Of a DNA stretch of 64,000 nt, positions 11,766 through 23,524 are shown one piece after another. Position numbers and translations under genes: made by a program. Origin of the DNA: Silene conica (lineage: Eukaryota; Streptophyta; Magnoliopsida; Caryophyllales; Caryophyllaceae); the NCBI GenBank assembly GCA_029255685.2, contig CM055316.2:76568861-76632860 (forward strand), read 5' to 3'. A model generated the notes under the pieces. The model worked only from the letters and a program-made list of their open reading frames with translations. It did not search any database and was not told where the DNA came from. The stretch's first letter is position 1; each line of letters opens with the position of its first letter.

Positions 11766-14431
11766 CTAGTAATTATATATTTGTCGAACAATAAGGGGTA
11801 CCCCTGAACCCGGTCTAAGTGAGAAAAAATAAATAGGACAATGAACATAAGATGGTGAAATCTCCAACTTGAATTTACGAAGAATTAAGGATAAAACAAT
11901 CTTGGACTCCATAAATGCATAATTTTTACCAATGCACATCCTTCCACCAAATCCAAACGGTAAGTACCCCATCTTGTGTTTCGAACCACCATAAATATCG
12001 TCGTTGAACCTCTCCGGCTTGAACTCGTTCACGTCGTCTCCCCAAATGGCTTGGTCGTGGTGCATCGCAACGACATCGATCCATATATTGGTGCCATTAG
12101 GGATCGTGACATTTCCGACTTGAATGTCACCTCTTGTTTGCCTTTGTGCATTTGGTGACGATGGATATAATCTTAATACTTCGTTCAACACCCATCCCAC
12201 CTACATTATAATATTGGATATCTCGATAAGTTATATATAATTAATATCGAATTTGTTTAGAAAAATATAAAACCCTCCAAAATCACAATAAAACTAAACA
12301 AGACCCAATAAAAAGTTGAAGAAATTATTTGTTTGGGACACCATTCAACTTGAAGAAGCCACAATCATAATGGCACTATCATCACAAAAAAAAATCTATA
12401 TTACAACACAACCCTCTAAATTTACCTTTCATAAAAATGAGTTGACCCATCATCAATAATGCAAAATGAAAAAAATATAATATGCATACATTGATGCATA
12501 ACAACAATACATCAAAATATCAACTATAGTAGTGGTGGAGCTAGACCCTAGAGGTGAGTAGCAGGGGCGCTCGTCCTTGCTGACAGATGGAAATTGTAAA
12601 TATTTTAGTTAAAATTTTAAAGTAAAATTTTGAGTTCTTCTTTTATCATTACGTTATCGGTTAATCCTCATTGAATTCAATTCCAGGCTCCGCTGCTGTT
12701 ATTAAACATGATTGAACAAATATGTTTGTTTAAAAATCAACAAAAAACGACTAAATCATGAGTACGCTACAAAAAAATAACGCTCCAACACAGTCAAAAT
12801 TTTACGACAGAATAATAAGTGTAAAAATACAAAGTATATATGTTACCTTCTTGAGTCCAACAAGCATGGTCAAATCAATCTCATCCTTATCTCCAATAAC
12901 CTCATTGATTTCTTGCCTTAACTCATCTTGCCAATTAGGGTACATTGCCAATAACATCAATGTCCATGTCATTGCTAATGCAACAGTCTCATGCCCTCCA
13001 AACATAAATGTTTTGCATTCATCAATTAATTCTCTATTTGTCATTTTCTTCACAATTTGTCCATCAACATGATTTCCAGCCTCTAATAATAACCCTAGTA
13101 AGTCTTGTTGTGGTTGAACACCAATAATCTTTCTTCTAGCATTTATAATTGTTAATAAAATATCATCAACTTCTTGTCCAAGTTTTTTTGCTTCTAGGGT
13201 TTCCTTCAAGTACATAATGTGACCTAATGGCACACCAACATAACGAGTGTGCTTGAATAGGGTAATTTGCATTGCTCTTAATTTTTCAGACAATATATTT
13301 TCGGCTTCATTATTAACAATTCCAAAACTAGTTCTAGCGATAATCTTCCCTGATAGTGTCGAGGTTTCTCTCTCGACATCGAGTTCTATCTTGTTGGAGT
13401 TGGAAAGGAGACTGTTCCAATTGTCGATCATCTTGTTCGTTAATTCTACCATAGTATTTGCCATGCCCTGGAGTTCAAAATGAATCAACTGTTAAACAAA
13501 ATGCCTAGGAAATGACAAACTAATTTTGTCTCATCCATCTATATCTGGTGGTATTTAACGTGTTTTACATTTAAAAGAGATATATTTATTTTAAGAGAGA
13601 ATACTTTGAAATACCTTTAAATTCGCGGAGGAATAAGCCGGAGTGATGACGTGTCTATGACGAACCCAAGTAGAACCCTCGACCATAGTAAGACCATATT
13701 CACCAAACATGGGCATTCTATCAATTTTGAATGCATTAGGTTTTCCCCAATTCCTGGCCACAACACATCCTGACATTTGCTTTAGGAACTCCGGGTCTGC
13801 TATGTATAAGAATGGCTCTACTCCCATCCAGTAAACAAAAACTTTCCCTGATTATAAGTAGCAGAATCTTATAATTAGTAGAATTATTTTGAGTGTTTAG
13901 TAAGTAACAAATTACGATTAGTAGATTGTTATTTTCTTTGTAAAATGTAGTAAAATATTCTAATTTAGAATAGATTAACCAATATGCTTGGCTAAACAAC
14001 ATATTGACTTCAAATATGCCGTTTCAATATGTTCTTTACCAAACACTCAAATTAGTATATTAACTGGTCAAATATTTTCGGCAATAAAATAAATTCTTAT
14101 TTTCATAACAAATGGAAAAACAAAACCATGCATGCATGAGAATTAAAAAAAACTTGCCATGCAATTTGTTCCAACGAGCAAAATATGGAAGAGAAGATGA
14201 ATGAATATCATGAGAAATAAATTCCGACCATATTCTCGACTTAGATTTGTTTTCGATTATCATCTTCTTCATATCACCAAGATTTCCCAATGGAAAACTT
14301 GGGTTTGGACCGTCAAATCCATTTTTTCTAAGCTTTTTATGCACTCGAATTGGTGCAAAATAAAATACATGTACCAATTTCCATAGTAAAACAAACAAAA
14401 TTCCTAACACAAATTGGAATAATGTGCTCAT
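11766..14431 (-). CDS. Cytochrome P450, CYP72 clan, complete (copy A)
   Basis: Four exons on the minus strand: 14431-14158, 13847-13615, 13467-12847 and 12200-11766. Together they give 520 residues and a stop, the normal length for a plant microsomal P450. A hydrophobic N-terminal anchor (residues 4-25) precedes a proline hinge (GPNPSFPLGN). The expected motifs are present: WVRHR in helix C, the I-helix oxygen motif GGHET (about 326-330), ExxR as EVLR (383-386), PERF (438-441) and the heme loop FGFGGRMCIG with the heme ligand Cys465. Sequence style and exon layout place it in the CYP72 clan (families 72, 709, 714, 734, 735 and others). Those families oxidise hormones, fatty acids or terpenoids at the ER; the substrate cannot be told from sequence. 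Intron 1 uses a GC donor (CATG then GCAAGT), which is required by phase. Introns 2 and 3 are GT-AG. The gene looks intact. Confidence 0.93.
12533..12699. mobile_element. Small hAT-like MITE in intron 3 of P450 copy A
   Basis: The ends AGTGGTGGAGCTAGA and TTCCAGGCTCCGCTGCT are imperfect inverted repeats of the GGCTCCGCC type. About 167 bp, no coding capacity. The target duplication is unclear and the superfamily is tentative. Confidence 0.45.
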
Positions 14432-14546
14432 TTTAATTTCGAAATATAACTATAACTTTTTTTTATTGATTTAGCTTGCTAATGAGCTTTCTCTCTCTAG
14501 TTCTTGGTGAGTATTTGAGTACAGAAAAAAAGAATGAGGAAAAGGG

Positions 14547-14554
14547 TATTTATA
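14547..14554 (-). promoter_or_regulatory. TATA box of P450 copy A
   Basis: On the minus strand TATAAATA lies about 120 bp before the ATG at 14431. It is followed by a CT-rich leader (AGAGAGAGAAAGC on the minus strand), a normal arrangement for a plant promoter. The solo LTR starts about 100 bp further upstream. Confidence 0.65.
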
Positions 14555-14652
14555 GAAAAATTGTAGAGCGTTGCTGATGTAGTTACATTTTATCACTGTC
14601 ATAAATAAATTATTTTTGAAAATATTTCATTAAATATAAATGAAGTATAAAG

Positions 14653-15135
14653 TGTTGGAAATAATGCAAAGGTTAGTAATGTTGTCTAGATACACATTAT
14701 GTTTTAGAGAAATCTTTCATTGCCTCGTAAGAGAATCTCCACACTTTCTTCACTAAGTGCATGTTTATGACCATTAACATCATGGTTGACCCATGTTTAT
14801 GGTAGTGGAGTTGTGATTATGCCATTAACTTGGTAGTTATGGTGTTAATTAACCACTATAAATATGAGAATTGTAGTCATTAGAGATACACATCTTCCAT
14901 ACATCTCTACTACATTCTCTATGATAATTTTGAGCATATCATCTGAGTTCCAACTCGTAATTGTTGAGTACACAACTTTTAGGAGTGTTGTGTGACCTTG
15001 GGGGACGACGCCCATTCCGATTTGTACCGTAGTCGGGGCGATTTCGTTTCTCATTCAGTGGCCTTCATACCACGACACAACAACATATATTCTCTCAATA
15101 TATTTTCCCCCTATAGTGACCCCAATTTTCCAACA
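14653..15135 (+). mobile_element. Solo LTR of an LTR retrotransposon
   Basis: A 483-bp segment that starts TGTTGGAAA and ends TTTCCAACA, with exact 5-bp target duplications TAAAG at 14648-14652 and 15136-15140. An internal TATAAATA at 14857-14864 on the plus strand shows its orientation, pointing away from the P450. No internal region remains, as expected after LTR-LTR recombination. The family is probably Copia but is not proven. Confidence 0.88.
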
Positions 15136-15253
15136 TAAAGTATACAAGCCATTTCTAATTCAATTTTGTTATGATTTACCCTTAAATATAAAGATTAGAA
15201 TAATAAAGACATAAACCTAAGGCATGAACATTAATATATGGTCTAAGTAGTGC

Positions 15254-15438
15254 TTTTTTTTTTTACGACGGGGTTGAATCTCTCGGGGCCATGCATTCCG
15301 CATCACCACATAGATCATGTAAACCACCCTTTGGGAGCTGCAGTGGCCAAGTGGTGATCGCCTCAGCTGGTAGTCGAACCTGACACCTCTCAACTCCTGA
15401 GGTTTAACCCAGCTACCACTGGATTAACACCACTTGAT
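15254..15438 (-). mobile_element. tRNA-derived SINE
   Basis: Read on the minus strand it has an A-box-like word (CCAGTGGTAGC), a B box (GGTTCGACTACC) about 45 bp later, a body of about 110 bp and a poly(A) tail (11 T on the plus strand at 15254-15264). These are the hallmarks of a polymerase III SINE. The direct repeats around it are not clear. Confidence 0.75.
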
Positions 15439-15446
15439 TGGTCTTA

Positions 15447-15798
15447 GAGTAAGATTATCTGTCAGACTCCCCAAAGTTTTAAAACTCTGCCACATCAGAT
15501 TTTCTCTAACTTTTATTATTTCTTTATTGTTCAGACTCACCTCAAACTATATACATTATTATTCTTCATACTTATTTCATACTCTTCTTTTCTACTACAC
15601 TTTAACACACGTCAATTATTTATTGGATGTTATTATAAAAAGGTGGGGTCAAGACTCTACAAAAGTCTTAAATTTAGTCTTGAATTTTCAAGACTCAATT
15701 TAAAACATTGTTGAGACTTGAGTAGATTATTATTAGTATTGGGTGAGTCTTATCAACACTTACCAAATCTTGTTTTGAGACTACTAATAATCTTACCC
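15447..15798. mobile_element. Tourist-like MITE (PIF/Harbinger type)
   Basis: A 352-bp element with inverted ends GAGTAAGATTATCTG and AATAATCTTACCC, flanked by TTA on both sides (15444-15446 and 15799-15801). Part of the same family recurs in degraded form at about 16705-16850. Non-coding. Confidence 0.8.
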
Positions 15799-15800
15799 TT

Positions 15801-16025
15801 AATAATACTCGTAATGATAATATTGGTTGGCAGAAGCCACCCAATAATTTTATTAAGATCAATTTCGATAGTTCTAAACGCGATGATAAATATACGACTT
15901 TAGGGTTTAGTATTAGAGATCATAATGGTAAAGTATTAGTATTAGGTGTTAAACCTTGCAATCGAATTAGTGTTCTTTTAGCCGAAACTCATGTTTTAAC
16001 TCTATCCATGAAATGTGGAAGCTAA
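15801..16025 (+). pseudogene. RNase H-like (RVT_3) domain fragment, probably from a LINE
   Basis: An open frame of about 74 codons without its own start reads NNFIKINFDSSKRDDK, then GFSIRDHNGKVL and LLAETHVL. This is the pattern of the RNase H-like domain at the C-terminus of plant non-LTR retrotransposons and of related host proteins. The three acidic anchor positions visible are the D of NFD, the E of AETH and a later region that has degraded. No reverse transcriptase lies next to it. It starts just after the MITE, so it may be an older LINE remnant that the MITE cut. Confidence 0.65.
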
Positions 16026-16279
16026 GGTAATTGGGATTTGTTTCCTTAATTGTTGATATTAGTGTCGAACTTTCTTCCGTGAGATCAATAAAGTAACTGA
16101 CTTTATGACAAATTTTTAGACATTTTTTCCTTCCTTTTTCGAGATGGATGAGATAAGTTAATCTTACTAAAAAAGGATCAACCTAATTTTCTTTTTACCA
16201 AAAAAAAAATAGAAGATTTGTTTAGATACAAGAGAATTTTTGGACCATTTTGTGTGAGGTAACTGAGGTTGGTATAAAC

Positions 16280-16690
16280 AAGAGCAATAGCAATGGTAAA
16301 AGTTTTATGCCATTTTTTTTTTCAATGCCACATAATTACTTATAAAATTCCTTATTTTTTCTCTGGTTAAGGTTCCTCATAGTATAAAATTGATGACAAA
16401 TTCTCATTTGTGACGGATATATTCGTTATAAGTTTGCGACGGGTCAAATAATTCTCACATAGGGAGATAAGATAAAAGCTACGTGCCTAGAAAGTAGCAT
16501 TTTATTTGTCTTATTTATCAATATGAGTAGTATTTGATCCGTTTCAAACTTGTGATGGATATACTCGTCACAAGGGAGACTTGCTGAAAATTGATTCTCT
16601 ATTTATTTTAAAAACCGATTTATATAAAGAAGTTTTTATTTTGTAAATCAATAGCTAAAAAGTTATTTATTCTCGTCACCATTGCCCTAA
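16280..16690. mobile_element. Harbinger-like MITE carrying a nested Mutator-like MITE
   Basis: The ends AAGAGCAATAGCAATGG and CACCATTGCCCTAAG resemble the GAGCAA-type Tourist ends of the element at 6891. The middle is interrupted by the 192-bp element at 16395-16586. No coding capacity. Confidence 0.6.
16395..16586. mobile_element. Mutator-like MITE nested in the Harbinger-like MITE
   Basis: The inverted ends (GACAAATTCTC and GAGACTTGCTG, extending through TTGTGACGGATATA-type words for about 60 bp) are flanked by an exact 9-bp direct repeat AAAATTGAT at 16386-16394 and 16587-16595. A 9-bp duplication is the Mutator signature. Confidence 0.85.
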
Positions 16691-18780
16691 GAAAAAAAGT
16701 TATAGTTGTAGGTAAGATTATTGGTAGTTTTGAGATAACATTTTAGTAAATTATAAGATAAATAAAACTTACTCAAAACTATCAATAATTTAACAAAGTC
16801 TTAACAAGGTTTTAATTGAGTTTTGTAAAACTTTGGGTGAGTCGTGATCATACTTTTAATGAAAATTATTTAATAACTAATCTCATGTGTCATTTCTTTT
16901 TGTAAAAAAAGAAAGGGTGGTGTCTATTCATGTACGGGTTTTACTCATTCATGAACGTAAATGACCATAATACCTTTCATGTTAATAACCTTCTCTCTAA
17001 CTACCACCACCCAACCACCACCGTCATCCATCATCCACCATCCTTATCGCCACCTACCGGTATTAACGACCTACTCAGACCGGCCATCAAACGATCTCAC
17101 AAATCTGTTTTTATAACTGTTTACGGCTATTCAACGTCTTCAAAACCTAGGTGCTTCATGCTTTGTGTTGGAGTACTATTATTAATTCTGGGCCACTAAA
17201 GCAATGAGTCTCGTAATGCCATAGAAACCTTGTAGAGTTGTTTATTGGGGAATTACTTGAAACTCTTGATACAGTGCAGAGATCACTGCACCAAGAGTGG
17301 TAATTGAAGACATCTCCCTCCTTCTAATGTGGAGGGGGTTTTGACGTACCGGTGTACATGTCTTATAGGAGTCAACCATTTAAAATTTGATCTTTAGCAA
17401 CACGAATAGTCTTTCGGTACAACGATATCAACATGCTCACGGCTCACCTCTACAGTTTTACTCTACCAATCTACGGAAAAAAGAAGAACAAGGAAGAAAA
17501 AGAATAAAGACAAACTCTAATTTAATTAATTAAAATTAATTCCTTAATTACATACTCTTATATAATTAATAATAAGGTTGTAAATTAGAATTTTTACTTG
17601 ATCGATACGAGAATTAACCTCCATAGTTGTCTAATTTTGACAGATCTGATAAATTTGATTAATCTTGTAAGGGACAAAAGTAGGGAGAGGGAGAGAATTT
17701 TTTTTTTCTGTTTTAGGCGAAGGGTATATAATGGAAAAATAATGAAAATAAAGTTCACCAATGAGTAAAAACTCGTACATGAATGAGCAATTACGAAAAA
17801 AATGATAGAAAAAGTAGAGTATGTAACGAGTCTAATAAAAGTATATAAAATTTGAACTGAGTTTGAGATACAGATAAATATGAACCAAAAAAATATTAAT
17901 AAAAACTTTAAGGAATCTTGCTTAATAATCACGTGCTTAAATCTATTCACTTGAGTTTTGCATTTTGAATTATGTACATTGTACGCTACATTGAAAATTT
18001 AATTTTCCTGGACCCATATTCCACGAATATTAATATGGGTCATTATCATTTGATAGCTACCACAAATTTTTATTTAACAATAAATTTTCATTTAACAATA
18101 CTCTATTTATCTTAGGTCTAATAAGCGGATCAAATATCATATCATATGTGTAAATAAATGAAGTATGTCGCTTTTATATGGGATGCAAAGGTACTTGTGG
18201 TATTTTATAATTCCCTTTATTTTCTATCAATTAAACTATTATAATTATCACGCATCACATATAAAAAATTGTGTTTTGCTTGAACCAAGTACATGGGTCA
18301 TCGAGATTCGAGACTGTATTAAATGAACCAAAGGTGTGAAATGCATTTTTGTGTGAACCGATTGTAATGTGATACGGAGTATTAGTTTTTTCTAGTCAGT
18401 GGATAAATCTCTCCTATAAAAAGAATAACTAAATTATTTACTTGGTTCTTAAAAGTTAAAACTAAACATCCAATATTGGAATTTTGAACCATCCCCGGCC
18501 CAAGACCCAAGTTAGGTCACGGGTCTAGCTAACATGTACCGGGTTGGCCGAGCCAATATTTAGTTACCCAAGGAGCAGGTCGGATTGACCCGTGTGACCG
18601 TGCAAGTAGCCAATCCAAAGTATCACGAAATTCGGATTCAAATTCAACAAAAACCTATTCAATTACGATTTGTTGTTTATTGTTCCATTTTTAGCAGGAT
18701 TGAATATAAAAACACAAATTTTAAAGGGGGACGATATCTCAATCTCATTAATAATACTTGGAGGCCGAATTATAGAATGA
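16691..18780. other. Intergenic, no gene supported
   Basis: AT-rich. A degraded piece of the 15447 MITE family is visible at about 16705-16850 (GGTAAGATTATTGG). Open frames at 16930-17199 and 17594-17950 are low in complexity or match nothing I recognise. Nothing else is supported. Confidence 0.4.
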
Positions 18781-20447
18781 CTAGTCTTATACCCGTGCAA
18801 ACTGCACGGGTTTGTTATTTAAAAAAAGATTTTTTAAGAAGATATATATAAGATAAGTTTTATAATAATTAATTAATTATCCTCATTTAAAGTTATTTAT
18901 TTTAAAAAATAAAGTTCTAAAATAAAACGATAAAGTCTCTCCATATTTTAATGAATTTTAAATTACCAATCTAAAAATTGAGTTATAAAATCGTATTTAA
19001 ATTTTTAGAAGTTATAATTTTACTTGTAATTAACGTAAATAATGCATCAATGTCAACCGACCATGTAGTTATTGTAGTATGATATATCCTTTTGTTAGTT
19101 AAATTTGAGTTACTACTTTGTCTTAATATTCAAGCGATTTCAGGAAAACTCGACTTACATATCAAACAAAATTATTTGGATGAAAATAAAACAAAATTAA
19201 TAAAACTGAATCGGCCAGAACAGTTTCAGAGGTTAAAATATTAAACTTGTTTTTCATTTAGTCGAACTTGTGCAAGGTTAAAATGAAAATTTTGATCTGC
19301 GCACGTTTTAAATGAAAATTTAGACACCGTTTTTCATGTAGTACCAAATTGTTAATTAGTGAAACGGAATCAAGTGAAGATTATGACCCAATGCATTTTT
19401 AAAACGAAAATTTAGTCTTATGCACTTTTGAAATGAAATTTTGACCCGTGCATTTTTAAAATGAAAATTTAGAGCCACCTACTTTTGAAATGAAATTTTG
19501 ACCAGTGCATTTATAAAACAAAAATTTAGACCCATGTACCTTTGAAATGAAATTTTGACCTGTACATTTTTAAAACGAAAACTTAGTTTCATGCACTTTT
19601 GAAATAATTTTTTTACCCGTGCATTTTAAAACAAAAATTTAGATCTATGCACCTTTGAAATGAATTTTGACCCATACATTTTTAAAACGAAAATTTAGTC
19701 TCATGGACTTTTGAAAAGAAATTTTTACGAAAATTTTGACCCTAGCTCAACTAACTCTCCCGCATCTCCCCCTAATTTCATATTTTCATTCTCTCAACTC
19801 TCATACTTAGATCTCACACTACATCCTTCTTTTTCATCCTCAAATTGATACGTTTATATAAAATAAAATAAAAACAATGTTTTTGTCATCAAAAACAATA
19901 TAATTCACATGATGCTTTTAATAGTATCTATTATTTTCGACTCTAGTCATTAAGACTAAATACTAATTTTCATGCAATTTTCTTTTACATATTTTATTGT
20001 TGATCGATTAATTTAGAAGTATTTTAAGTAAATTGTTTTCTTTTTTTTCGAGTTCCAATTTTTTCTAATCCGTGAACTTTTTTTTATTAATGTCGTCTTT
20101 TATATGATTTTGATATGTCATAGTGAGTAATACATGATTTTTTTTCATGAAAATTTTTCATATATTTTTCATCTAGTTGATTTTTATTATTTTAACGAAA
20201 TATTTTTTTATAGTTTTAATTTTTGTATCATATATATTGTAATTAATATCGGTTGCATATTTGTCTTTCATCTTGATTGTGAATTCTCTAAAGTATAAAA
20301 TGTGGATTCTCTCAATAAAAACACAAAAAAAGAAATTAAAGAAATGGGGAACAATATGGGGCACACTTGAAAAAAAGTAAAAAAATATTGTACTTTCAAC
20401 CACAGTGCGACACCTGAGCACTGTGGTTGTTGCTTTTATATATAGGA
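18781..20447 (-). mobile_element. Non-autonomous Helitron
   Basis: Read on the minus strand, the 5' end is TCCTATATATAAAAGC, preceded by A (20448). The 3' end is a GC-rich hairpin (CCCGTGCA, loop GTT, TGCACGGG), then TATAAGA and CTAG, followed by T (18780). Insertion between A and T without duplication is the Helitron rule. Near the 5' end an 11-bp inverted repeat (CAACCACAGTG and CACTGTGGTTG) forms a second hairpin. The 1,667-bp body holds a minisatellite and no Rep/helicase coding region. Confidence 0.8.
19265..19745. repeat. Minisatellite of about 60 bp inside the Helitron
   Basis: Seven or eight imperfect units share GAAATTTTGACCCGTGCAT, TTTTAAAACGAAAATTTAG and CATGCACTTTTGAAAT. The unit alternates two half-units of about 30 bp. 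No coding signal. Confidence 0.85.
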
Positions 20448-20875
20448 TTACTACAAGACAGTTGACGTCGTTGGACGTAGCGGGAAATGCAAGCACATGC
20501 ACACCGTCTGACATTTTAAGGGACCATTCCTATAAAATTAGATTCTTAGTTACTTGCTTAGTCCAAAAAAAAATGTATAAAAAAAGGTTACAAATTTATT
20601 GTATACTCCGTATATATGTTGACTCAAAAAAATTTTATGGTATATGCACAACTGCACAAGCGAATGGTAATCCTTCTTCAAGGAAATAAGCTACCCGAAT
20701 ATTTATTTTCATTTCATTTTGAAGGGTTTGATTTGCTTTTTTCGTTTTGGTTTAAAACTTTGCAATAAATAATTTGATTATTATTATGCATTTTGATCGG
20801 TTTATCATCTAATAATCAGTTAGTATTCTAAAACTTACTGTAATTATAACAAGTTTTTTTTACAATTTTTTTTTG

Positions 20876-21425
20876 GAATTTTTTGGTTAATGGGTGTTAT
20901 TTACCCAATTAATTGGGTAATTGGGGTTGAGTTGAAACTATTTCGGGTTCTAGTGTTCACGTGGACACTTTTATTTTTATTTTTCCAGATTTTTACTAAA
21001 GTCGTCGAGATTTATAGCGACTTTAGTGAATGGTGAGCAAAAAACTGGAATGCTTTTTACCAAAAGCTGAAGACAAAGCCGCTAAGGACCTGGGCGGCTT
21101 CACCTTGTTTTTGCTACGTTCCTGAAAACAGAAGCTATTGAATGGGATCTTTGTTATTTTTTTTTCGTTTTGGGCGAAGCCCCCAAGGACCATAGCGGCT
21201 TCCCCTCTCCCAGTCTGCTCCCTCACCTCCCAAACCTCCTGGAATGTTTTCGTCAAAAAAAAATCCACACTCAGTGAGCCGCTATGGACCTCAGCGGCTT
21301 TGCTTAAAATCTGGAAAAAAAATGGAAAGTGTCCACGTGGACACTAGAACCCCAAATACTTTCATATCAACATCAAATATCCAATTAACTGTGTAAATGA
21401 CATCAATTAAACCAAAAAATTCGTT
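20876..21425. mobile_element. MITE-sized element with long terminal inverted repeats (about 95 bp)
   Basis: The left arm (20876-20970) and right arm (21325-21425) are inverted copies. The inner portion is nearly exact: TCTAGTGTTCACGTGGACAC against GTGTCCACGTGGACACTAGA. The outer portion is looser: TTTTTTGGTTAATGGG against the complement of AATTAAACCAAAAAA. The centre holds three copies of an AGCCGCTATGGACC / CAGCGGCTT palindromic word. Non-coding; probably Mutator-like by its long TIRs, but no target duplication was fixed. Confidence 0.65.
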
Positions 21426-22080
21426 TTTTTGTTGAACTTTGTAATAAAGTTACTAAACTCCTTATCAAGTTATCATTAAAGTTAGTTTAATTATATTGTA
21501 AAAATATTCACAACTCGTTATATAGCTAAGCTATTAAACTAGCTAGCTTTTTAACCTTGTAAAAGAGTTCAATAATTTTAAAGTTAACTCAATAACTTTA
21601 TACAAAAGAAGCTCAACTACTTCTATCCGATTGTAAGCACAATCTGTTCGTTGTACAATTTTTTCTCCACTATTGACAATAACTATAAATAATCGCATCG
21701 TTTTTTGGGGAGCTTATTTCTCGACAATAAAGATAAATGTCGAATGTAAATTAAAAATATAAAATGTATCGGTATAAAGTCGGCCTAATAAAATATAATT
21801 TTCTTATTATAATTTGTCTTCACAAGTCATGTTTCTATGTCAACCATAACGACTAAATTATGTGAAATTTAGGTCAAAATTGTACTTTAATTTGATTAGT
21901 CGTACAATATAAGTCAAAATGTTGTTCCCTATCTAATTAACCACGATAATGAAGAATAAGTACGGATTAGCTATGGTCTGTTTCATACGATCTCGTCACC
22001 TAGTTGCTGTACATAAAAGTAATACAACAAAGATTAAAACGTAGTTTTAACTTTTAATATGTGGCTACTATTTTGAAGCA
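21426..22080. other. Intergenic, nothing supported
   Basis: AT-rich sequence with no gene, terminal repeat or tandem array that I can support. Confidence 0.4.
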
Positions 22081-22081
22081 T

Positions 22082-22234
22082 ATATGGTGGAGCCAGAATT
22101 GACACAGTGAGGACGAATGAATAATGGTAAAAAGAATTCGAAAAAGTTGGAAAACTTTAACAAAAGAACTTTGCAATTTTTAATCGTTAATAAGAACGAG
22201 TGTTCCTGCTAGCTTTCAGCTCCACCATAACGGT
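22082..22234. mobile_element. Small hAT-like MITE
   Basis: The ends ATGGTGGAGCCAGAA and TTTCAGCTCCACCATA are inverted repeats of the GGAGCC type. About 150 bp and non-coding. Immediately downstream a stretch of about 48 bp (GTTTGGATTTTAGG...) is repeated in tandem. Confidence 0.6.
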
Positions 22235-22609
22235 TTGGATTTTAGGTTATTATAAGGCAATAGCAAGTAGCAACCACGTCGTGTTTGGATTTTAGGATAT
22301 TACTCGTATAAGGCAGTAGCAAAACGATGATAATGCGTCTGGACCAGTTCCTGGACTATACCACCAGATGTACAATGAGCATTGTACATCCGGGGTTATT
22401 TTAGTCGTTTTCTTAATTATTAAAAAAAAATCAGTAATCTCATTCTTCTCCACTTCCCTTTTTTTTAATGTAATTTCTTCCCTATTTTTCTAACGGATCT
22501 TCAATTTATTTTTCTAAGTCAGTAATTAATTTTTCTCATTAATTATTATATCCCATCTTTCAATTTATTTAATTATTATCTCAAGGTAATTTTTTTATTT
22601 ATTTATTTA

Positions 22610-23524
22610 TTAGTTCATATTTTTTTTTACATTAGCTCGTAATCTTATATTAATAGCTCGTATTCTTATAATAATAGCTCGTATTCTTATATTAATAGCT
22701 TGTATTCTTATCTTAATAACTCATTTTTTTTTATATTAATAATTCGTATTCTTATCCTGCTATACTCGTAGTTTTTTATATTAGCTCGTATTCTTTTAAT
22801 ATTAGCTCGTATTATTTTATTATTAGCTCGTATTCTTAGGTAATAACTTGCATTCTTTTGTGCTCGTATTTTTTTAGTTTGTGATTTTCTTAAAATCGCA
22901 TTCTTTTTACATTAGCTCATATTCTTATATTAATAGCTCGTATTCTTATTTTATATTAGCTCGTATTAATATTAGCTCCTATTCTTAGGGTAATAACTTG
23001 CATTCTTTTGTATTCGTATTTTTTTAGTTTGTGATTTTCTTAAACTCGCATTCTTTTTACATTAGCTCATATCCTTATATTAATAGCTCGTATTCTTATC
23101 TTAGTAGCTCGTATTCTTATATCAATAACTCATATACTTATCTTAATTACTCATAATTTTTTTATATTAGCTCGTATTCTTTTAATATTAGCTCGTATTC
23201 ATATTTTAATAACTCGTTATTTTTTATTTTTTATATTAGCTCGTATTCTTCTAATATTAGCTCGCATTCTTTTTATATTAGCTCGTATTCTTAGGTAATA
23301 ACTTGCATTCTTTTGTGCTCGTATTTTTTTAGTTTGTGATTTTCTTAAAATCGCATTCTTTTTACATTAACTCATATTCTTATATTAATAGCTCGTATTC
23401 TTATTTTATATTAGCTCGTATTAATATTAGCTCGTATTCTTAGGGTAATAACTTGCATTCTTTTGTGTTCGTATTTTTTTAGTTTGTGATTTTCTTAAAC
23501 TCGCATTCTTTTTACATTAGCTCA
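22610..23524 (-). repeat. Minisatellite 'TTAGCTCGTATTCTTATATTAATAG', left part
   Basis: Degenerate units with core TAGCTCGTATTCTT, the reverse complement of the array at 8935-9935. A higher-order unit of a few hundred bp is also visible: the run TAGTTTGTGATTTTCTTAAA ... ATTCTTTTTACATTAGCTC recurs several times. The array continues at 26473-26725 beyond the CACTA insertion. Confidence 0.93.
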
